This document shows positions 5,272-8,276 of a stretch of 8,276 nucleotides of DNA, piece by piece. A program made the translations under genes and the position numbers. The notes below the pieces were generated by a model, which did no database searches, was not told where the DNA came from, and saw only the letters and a program-made list of their open reading frames with translations. Within the stretch, counting starts at the first letter, position 1. Every line of letters starts with the position of its first letter. Source of the DNA: Gammaproteobacteria bacterium (GTDB lineage Bacteria; Pseudomonadota; Gammaproteobacteria; DSM-19610); the NCBI GenBank assembly GCA_011371465.1, contig DRQL01000341.1:1-8276 (forward strand). The letters run 5' to 3'.

Positions 5272-5986
5272 CCGTTTTTTTCGTATTCACTACGATATAG
5301 ATCACCAGCAGGGCCAGCGCCAGGCCAAACCACTGCACGGCATACCCCACGTTACGCTCCGGCCCGAAAACCAGCGGGTGCCAGTCGCGCACAAACCCGT
5401 CCTCTTCATCCGGGTCCAGCAACAGCACGATCGGCAACAGCGGGTAACCCAGCTCCCGCGCAAGTCGCTCCGTCTCGATGCGCTGGATCCGGTACGGCCA
5501 GCCCTTGCGAGCCTCTTCCTCACCCAGCATGAACGTTTTACCGGATGGCTGCTTGATCAGGCCGGTAAGGCGGCGATGTTCGCTGCCTACCGCCAGTTCC
5601 GGCAGGCGATCCCGTCCGCCGCGTATGGGCACCCAGCCGCGGTTGACCAGCACCCCTGCACCGGAGTCCCTCAGCATAAAGGGGGTAAGCACATGGTATC
5701 CGGCCTTGCCATTATAGGTACGGTTGTCCAGCAGGAACTGGTGCGCGGTATCGTAGTGCCCGATCGCGCCGGCGCGCTCGTACTGAAGGCCGTCGAACGA
5801 ACGCAGGTCCGCCTCGATCTGGATGATGGCGCCATCCCGCCCCTGCGCAAATTCGGCCAGCAGGGCACGCTTTTCCCTGGCGCGGTCCAGCTGCCAGAAC
5901 CCCAGTGACAGTAACAGCCCGAGCAGCAGCAGGGTGACCAGGCTGGGCCATCGACCGGGCCTGAATTCAAGGCCGCCAATACGCAT
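5246..5986 (-). CDS. surf1: SURF1-family cytochrome c oxidase assembly protein
   Basis: This 246-residue protein has the SURF1 plan of two membrane segments (about 14-30 and 214-233) flanking a periplasmic domain. Diagnostic blocks are LGFWQLDRAREKRALL (28-43), FLLDNRTYNGKAGYHVLTPF (84-103), VLVNRGWVP (112-120) and NVGYAVQWFGLALALL (212-227). SURF1 proteins help place heme A into subunit I of aa3-type oxidase. It is the first gene of a minus-strand operon with the SCO-like gene (26-base overlap) and ctaB. The ATG at 5986 lacks a clear Shine-Dalgarno sequence, but the N-terminus begins at the usual distance from the first membrane segment. The promoter is expected in the gap shared with the divergent DUF2909 gene. 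Confidence 0.93.
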   Translation of the reverse strand: MRIGGLEFRPGRWPSLVTLLLLGLLLSLGFWQLDRAREKRALLAEFAQGRDGAIIQIEADLRSFDGLQYERAGAIGHYDTAHQFLLDNRTYNGKAGYHVLTPFMLRDSGAGVLVNRGWVPIRGGRDRLPELAVGSEHRRLTGLIKQPSGKTFMLGEEEARKGWPYRIQRIETERLARELGYPLLPIVLLLDPDEEDGFVRDWHPLVFGPERNVGYAVQWFGLALALLVIYIVVNTKKTDGYDDKKH

Positions 5987-6010
5987 GGCCGGAGGGTACG
6001 CAGCACCTGC

Positions 6011-6044
6011 CTGCCAGGCAAGCTAAAAATGCTATACTGGTATA
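6011..6044. promoter_or_regulatory. Divergent promoter region between SURF1 and the DUF2909 gene
   Basis: On the plus strand, CTGCCA (6011-6016; 4/6 to TTGACA) lies 16 bases before TATACT (6033-6038; 5/6). The -10 is preceded by TG at 6030-6031, giving an extended -10, so it is a good sigma-70 promoter for the DUF2909 gene with a start near 6045. The -10 lies in a small palindrome, TATAC-TG-GTATA (6033-6044). Its other arm supplies minus-strand -10-like hexamers (TATACC or TATAGC) for the SURF1 operon, though without a clear -35. The two promoters may therefore overlap and compete. Confidence 0.5.
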
Positions 6045-6127
6045 AACCCTGGAATTGCCCGGCGGTTTGGTGAATCCGGCAGCGTCACCTATACTTGCAG
6101 ACCCCTGTTGAGTTCCGGAACACCCTT

Positions 6128-6367
6128 ATGCTGATCAAGGTTTTAATCGTCATCACCCTGCTCGCCATCGTCGTCAGCCTTGGCAGCGGCATGTTGTTCC
6201 TGGTGAAAGACAAGGGGCAGGGCAATCGCACCGTGCGCGCCCTGACCGTACGTATTGCGCTTTCGGTTTCACTGTTTGCCCTGCTGATGCTGGGCATCTT
6301 TACCGGGCACATCAAGCCACACGGCATCTATCCCTCCGCCCCGGCACAACCGTCTACCGGTCACTGA
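6128..6367 (+). CDS. DUF2909 (twin transmembrane) protein of the cytochrome oxidase cluster
   Basis: A 79-residue protein with two membrane helices (about 1-23 and 38-58) joined by a conserved basic loop, FLVKDKGQGNRTVRALTVRIALS. This is the pattern of the small DUF2909 family that travels with coxC and SURF1 in gammaproteobacteria; its function is not established, with a role in oxidase assembly suspected from context. I chose ATG 6128 because MLIKVLIVITLLAIVVSLGSG is the family N-terminus. The frame also opens at a TTG at 6095, which would add 11 unlike residues. It runs opposite to its neighbours, with its own predicted promoter at 6011-6038 and a shared terminator at 6394-6424. Confidence 0.85.
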   Translation: MLIKVLIVITLLAIVVSLGSGMLFLVKDKGQGNRTVRALTVRIALSVSLFALLMLGIFTGHIKPHGIYPSAPAQPSTGH

Positions 6368-6393
6368 AACCACCCGACGGCTCGTTCCCGAAG

Positions 6394-6424
6394 AAAAAAA
6401 ACGCCGCATTTGCGGCGTTTTTTT
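6394..6424. terminator. Bidirectional intrinsic terminator
   Basis: A run of eight A (6394-6401) is followed by a GC stem CGCCGCA (6402-6408), loop TT, TGCGGCG (6411-6417), and seven T (6418-6424). Read on either strand this is a strong stem with a T-tract. It lies between the convergent 3' ends of the DUF2909 gene (6367, plus) and coxC (6442, minus) and should stop both transcripts. Confidence 0.92.
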
Positions 6425-6441
6425 ATGCTGCCGGTCGTTGC

Positions 6442-7302
6442 CTACAGGATATAGACAAAAATAAACAATCCCAGCCAGACCACATCGACAAAATGCCAGT
6501 ACCAGGCTACCCCCTCAAAACCGAAATGGTGTTCCGGCGTGAAGTGCCCTTTCATGCAACGGAACATGATGACCGTCAGCATGATGGCACCCAGCGTTAC
6601 ATGGAAGCCGTGAAACCCGGTCAGCATAAAGAAAGTCGAACCATAGACGCCCGAACCCAGTGTCAGGTTCATCTCGTGGTAGGCGTGATAGTACTCGTAC
6701 ATCTGGAAACCGAGGAAGGTAAAACCGAGGGCAACGGTCGCCAGCAGCCAGAGTACCAGTGGACCACGGTTGTTCTTCTTCAGCGCCCAGTGCGCAAAGG
6801 TAACGGTTACACCGGAACTCAGCAGCAACAGGGTGTTGATGGCGGGAATACCCCAGGCGCCCATGGACTCGAATTCCCCGCCGACTTCGCCCGGTCCGTT
6901 GGTCGGCCAGGTCGCCTCCCATCCGTTCCACAGCATGTCGGTGGTAATCGCATCCCCGCCACCCAGCCAGGGCACGGAGAAAATACGCGCGTAAAAAAGC
7001 GCGCCGAAGAAAGCCGCGAAGAACATGACTTCCGAAAAAATGAACCAGCTCATTCCCTGGCGGAATGACTTGTCGACCTGGTCGTTGTACATGCCCGCTT
7101 CACTTTCGCCGATCACGGTACCGAACCAGCCGAACATCATGAACAGTGTAATGCCCAGCCCGACCAGCATCATGGTGAACCCGACACTCGACCCGTTCAG
7201 GTAGTTGGCGAGTCCCACCAGCATGACTGTCAGCCCGATAGAACCGACGATCGGCCAGTTGGCGCCGTGTGGTACATAATAACCACCGTGTGCTTCGCTC
7301 AT
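6442..7302 (-). CDS. coxC: Cytochrome c oxidase subunit III
   Basis: This 286-residue, seven-helix membrane protein is subunit III of a heme-copper oxidase. Family blocks include GMYNDQVDKSFRQGMSWFIFSE (70-91) with the conserved Glu at 91, VMFFAAFFGALFYAR (92-106), GFHGFHVTLGAI (229-240), and the C-terminal HHFGFEGVAWYWHFVDVVWL (258-277), which ends close to the stop. Subunit III binds no redox metal; it stabilises subunit I and supports proton uptake. The long first loop and roughly 290-residue length match Pseudomonas-type subunit III. ATG 7302 is preceded by GAGG (7311-7314) at 8-base spacing. It lies 22 bases after the ctaG stop and is the last gene before the terminator. Confidence 0.96.
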   Translation of the reverse strand: MSEAHGGYYVPHGANWPIVGSIGLTVMLVGLANYLNGSSVGFTMMLVGLGITLFMMFGWFGTVIGESEAGMYNDQVDKSFRQGMSWFIFSEVMFFAAFFGALFYARIFSVPWLGGGDAITTDMLWNGWEATWPTNGPGEVGGEFESMGAWGIPAINTLLLLSSGVTVTFAHWALKKNNRGPLVLWLLATVALGFTFLGFQMYEYYHAYHEMNLTLGSGVYGSTFFMLTGFHGFHVTLGAIMLTVIMFRCMKGHFTPEHHFGFEGVAWYWHFVDVVWLGLFIFVYIL

Positions 7303-7324
7303 TCCTGCATCCTCATCATTTGTT

Positions 7325-7867
7325 TTAATTCAACGATTTTTGCTTGTCAAAGAACGTATAGGCCAGGGTTACCTCGTGGATATCCTCGGGCAAGTCCTTG
7401 TCGATCATAAAAATCAGTGGCATCTCCCGTGATTCGCCGGCCTCGAAGCGCTGTTCGGTAAAGCAGAAGCACTCCGTCTTCTTGAAATGGACTGCCGCCA
7501 GCCCCGGTGTAACGCTGGGCACGGCCTGCCCGACCATGGAACGCCCGGTTTCGTTGCGGGCGTAAAAGGCGGTACGGTAGCTCTTGCCGGGATGTACCTG
7601 CATACGCACCACGTCCGGCCGGAATTCCCAGGGCATGGACTCGTTGACACTGGCCACGAATTCAACGGTCACGGTTCTCGACAGGTCGGGCTCGATATCG
7701 ACGATCACCGCTCGTTCGCCACTGGTCTTGCCATTCAGACCGGTAATATCGCAAAACACGTCGTACAACGGCACCAGTGCAAACACAAAACCGAACATAC
7801 CGACCACGATGAACAGCGAGTTCCGTATCGTGCGTCGTTTCCCCGCGCTTGTATCGTCCCCTGTCAC
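7325..7867 (-). CDS. ctaG: Cytochrome c oxidase assembly protein CtaG/Cox11
   Basis: The 180-residue protein has one N-terminal membrane helix (about 17-36) followed by a periplasmic beta-domain. VPLYDVFCDITGLNGKT (32-48) carries a conserved Cys (C39), and FKKTECFCFTEQ (128-139) carries the paired copper-binding CFC (C133, C135). Cox11 proteins deliver copper to the CuB site of subunit I. The start is a GTG at 7867, two bases after the TGA of the 42-codon gene, so expression is probably coupled. The length and motif order are typical of the family. It belongs to the coxA-ctaG-coxC operon. Confidence 0.95.
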   Translation of the reverse strand: MTGDDTSAGKRRTIRNSLFIVVGMFGFVFALVPLYDVFCDITGLNGKTSGERAVIVDIEPDLSRTVTVEFVASVNESMPWEFRPDVVRMQVHPGKSYRTAFYARNETGRSMVGQAVPSVTPGLAAVHFKKTECFCFTEQRFEAGESREMPLIFMIDKDLPEDIHEVTLAYTFFDKQKSLN

Positions 7868-7869
7868 AC

Positions 7870-7998
7870 TCAGAACCCGTTAGCCGTTGCCCACATGAAA
7901 CCCAGGTAGACAGCGACCGCCACCAGGCCCAGCAGCACTGCCATCCAGCGGGCGCGTTTCCTCTGCGCTGTTTCGTTCACGTCAGCGGCCGGCGTCAC
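7870..7998 (-). CDS. Small single-helix membrane protein between coxA and ctaG (cytochrome oxidase small assembly type)
   Basis: A 42-codon gene starting at GTG 7998, whose GTGA overlaps the TGA of coxA, and stopping two bases before the ctaG start. The product has a polar N-terminus (VTPAADVNETAQRKRARW) with a basic patch, then one membrane helix (about 18-36, WMAVLLGLVAVAVYLGFMW), predicting the N-terminus inside. Short single-helix proteins at this exact position are known in gammaproteobacterial oxidase clusters and are often called small assembly proteins; their role is not established. The frame stays open upstream to 8055, but that lies in the coxA coding region. The tight overlaps on both sides support a real gene. 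Confidence 0.7.
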   Translation of the reverse strand: MTPAADVNETAQRKRARWMAVLLGLVAVAVYLGFMWATANGF

Positions 7999-8276
7999 TT
8001 GATTTCCGGAGCCGTGCTGAAGCTGTGGTAAGGCGGCGGCGAAGGCAGGGTCCATTCCAGACCGTCCGCACCTTCCCAGACCTGCTCACTGGCTTTTTCA
8101 CCGCCCTTGATCGTCTTGAGCACGATGTAGACGAACAGCAGCTGGGTCAGGCCGAAGGCAAAGCCACCGATGCTGGAGAGCTGGTTGAACTCGGTAAACT
8201 GCGTCGAGTAGTCCGGGATACGGCGCGGCATGCCGGCCAGCCCGAGGAAGTGCTGCGGGAAGAACAGCACGTTGAC
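7995..8276 (-). CDS. coxA: Cytochrome c oxidase subunit I, C-terminal part (5' end outside window)
   Basis: The last 93 codons of subunit I are present. VNVLFFPQHFLGLAGMPRR followed by IPDYSTQFTEFN is the highly conserved segment between helices X/XI and XII of aa3-type subunit I. The final membrane helix follows (SIGGFAFGLTQLLFVYIVLKTI), then a cytoplasmic tail with LEWTLPSPPPYHSF, a signature of the subunit I C-terminus. The heme a, heme a3 and CuB ligands lie upstream, outside the window. The gene starts beyond 8276 and leads the operon portion seen here. Confidence 0.96.
   Translation of the reverse strand, partial: VNVLFFPQHFLGLAGMPRRIPDYSTQFTEFNQLSSIGGFAFGLTQLLFVYIVLKTIKGGEKASEQVWEGADGLEWTLPSPPPYHSFSTAPEIK

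Overview
The window looks like part of a gammaproteobacterial chromosome. It is GC-rich. The right half carries the cytochrome c oxidase (aa3-type) maturation cluster in the order familiar from Pseudomonas and relatives: coxA, a 42-residue small protein, ctaG, coxC, a DUF2909 gene, SURF1, a SCO-like gene and ctaB. Two perfect FNR/ANR-type boxes (TTGAT-N4-ATCAA) also point to a facultative or microaerobic proteobacterium. I cannot place the genus.

Right half (3719-8276). On the minus strand, the C-terminal end of coxA, a 42-codon membrane protein gene, ctaG (Cox11) and coxC (subunit III) form a tight operon. It ends at a strong bidirectional terminator (6394-6424), which it shares with a convergent plus-strand DUF2909 gene. 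A divergent promoter region (about 5987-6127) separates the DUF2909 gene from a second minus-strand operon: SURF1, a SCO-like thioredoxin-fold protein and ctaB (heme O synthase). These genes insert copper and heme into the oxidase. The heme A synthase gene (ctaA) usually found between the SCO-like gene and ctaB is not there.

Left half (1-3718). This accessory region is the least expected part. Three paralogous GT-A-fold glycosyltransferase-like genes are present: a C-terminal fragment on the plus strand (2-241) and two full genes in tandem on the minus strand (1026-1940 and 1973-2881). The plus-strand copy overlaps by 4 bases a 2-oxoglutarate/Fe(II) oxygenase gene (238-963), which converges on the minus-strand pair. 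A TTG- or GTG-started LuxR-type regulator with a PAS-like, cysteine-rich N-terminal half (3045-3578) lies upstream of the minus-strand pair.

Possible system. One perfect FNR box precedes the glycosyltransferase pair, with spacing that fits a class II activated promoter (centre at -41.5 from a predicted start at 2953). A second perfect box precedes the LuxR-type regulator. Together they suggest an oxygen-responsive surface- or protein-modification module with its own Cys-rich regulator. A 75-base inverted repeat (71/75 identical) flanks the oxygenase gene. Recombination across it would keep both glycosyltransferases in frame and would move the oxygenase into the FNR-controlled operon. The substrate of the module is unknown, and its role is inference.
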